From Antedon mediterranea (Eukaryota; Echinodermata; Crinoidea; Comatulida; Antedonidae), in the NCBI RefSeq assembly GCF_964355755.1, contig NC_092678.1, forward strand, positions 3,606,922-3,670,921: a stretch of DNA of 64,000 nt, written 5' to 3'. The notes beneath the pieces are model-generated. The model searched no databases. It saw only the letters and a list, made by a program, of their open reading frames with translations, and was not told the DNA's origin. The translations under genes were made by a program, and so were the position numbers. Positions 63,238 through 64,000 of this stretch are shown here, one piece after another. The number at the start of each line of letters is the position of its first letter. Positions within the stretch are counted from its first letter, which is position 1.

Positions 63238-64000
63238 TTTATTTACAAGATACAAGATACAAGAAAACTTTATTCATCCCAACTTGGGAAATTGTGTTGC
63301 TGTCTTATAACAATGCCGTATTCAAAAGAGAAACGATAGGCCTAATACATAAGTGTGATAATAATAATAACAATAAAAGTGTATCGTAATAAATTCCCCT
63401 ATCTTTGATACCTTTCATTATAGTCTCGTATGCCCCTTGGGAGGAAGGAGAGACGATGGCGTTCAGTGGATCCCTGTGGCGGCCTCAGTCTACCACTACG
63501 TTCCATAAGGCAGTCGGCAATGTCCGAGTTAAGGGGATGACTAACATCATTCCATATCACTCAAAACATATTGCGCAACCGTTCATGATAGACCGAGTCC
63601 ACCACAGGTAATTCACATCCAACCATCCTCCCTGCCCTCCTCACCAACCTGTCTATTCTATCCCTATCTCCCCTACCAACATTCCCACCCCAACCCAACA
63701 GACAATATCCCCAAACAAAACTAATCACTGACAAATAAAACATCCTAAGGATGTGGCTATCAACATTAAATGAGCGTAGTTTACATTGACAGTCAGTGTG
63801 TGACAGACAGTACATGCGTGAATTTAGTTTCTTTATAATGTGATCTATGTGTTCCCCCCCCCCCCCCATGGCAGATACTCAACAAAAACCACCTCCAGAT
63901 ACTTAAAACTAGATACCCTCTCTACTTTAGCATTTTTATAAGCACATCTTTAGCCTCGACCCTCTTTTTAGTCCGGAAATCTATCACCATCTCTTTGGTT
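63238..64000 (-). mobile_element. LINE 3' end, continuing past the window edge
   Basis: The minus strand encodes an RT C-terminal region (LNSRMYCLSHTDCQCKLRSF, YLSVISFVWGYCLLGWGGN, DRIDRLVRRAGRMVG), then HPL-type and RSGRLRPPQGSTERHRLSFL segments and a TACAAGA-repeat tail at 63245-63265. A run of about 15 C residues at 63846-63860 is notable. The 5' part lies beyond 64000. Confidence 0.72.

Noticed and set aside
59643-64000. A TIMP gene nested in the synapsin intron, as in vertebrates and flies
   Set aside because: I looked for the Cys-x-Cys start and other TIMP features on the plus strand and saw none; the relevant intron may lie beyond the window.

Overview
The window is nuclear DNA from an AT-rich, intron-rich, repeat-laden animal genome. 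Genes have short exons with GT..AG introns, tRNA-derived SINEs, many LINE remnants and several families of small DNA transposons. The gene content (F-box protein FBXO7 tail-to-tail with synapsin, PRD-class homeobox, THAP and C2H2 zinc-finger proteins) points to a deuterostome invertebrate. The recurrent palindrome TAGGCCTA and the secreted PLC-like proteins made me think of an echinoderm, but that species guess is only an impression.

Layout. (1) 1-5404: a 708-residue C2H2 zinc-finger gene (+) converges on a three-exon THAP gene (-). The two proteins share a zinc-finger module although they belong to different families. (2) 6538-16855: two tandem minus-strand genes for secreted or membrane-tethered PI-PLC-like (TIM-barrel phosphodiesterase) proteins. 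I followed them exon by exon; their introns carry a CR1-like LINE, a LINE 3' end, a MITE and a 102-bp triplication. (3) 17981-18175: an unrecognised Cys-rich exon (-). (4) 18367-19875: a three-exon homeobox gene (+) whose homeodomain has His where Asn51 is almost invariant. (5) 20444-56868: FBXO7 (+), nine exons encoding about 490 residues and spanning 36 kb. Intron 1 is about 22.4 kb and is packed with nested transposons: a LINE containing a MITE, another LINE containing a fold-back element and a SINE, a Harbinger-like MITE, a piggyBac-like MITE and a tRNA-like tandem array. Intron 6 holds a roughly 1.85-kb 16-bp minisatellite. Intron 8 holds Ty3/gypsy, BEL/Pao and LINE debris. (6) 58119-59642: the last three exons of synapsin (-), with the rest of that gene beyond the right edge. 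Its intron contains BEL/Pao, SINE and LINE fragments up to 64000.

The main biological points are: the conserved tail-to-tail FBXO7-synapsin pair (in human, FBXO7 lies tail-to-tail with SYN3); the homeodomain N51H change; the zinc-finger module shared by two adjacent genes of different class; the tandem PLC-like pair with diverged N- and C-termini and a 21-nt microexon; and a set of DNA-transposon insertions whose target-site duplications can be read directly. I found no previously undescribed defence or metabolic system; the novelty is in gene neighbourhood, protein variants and uncatalogued repeats.
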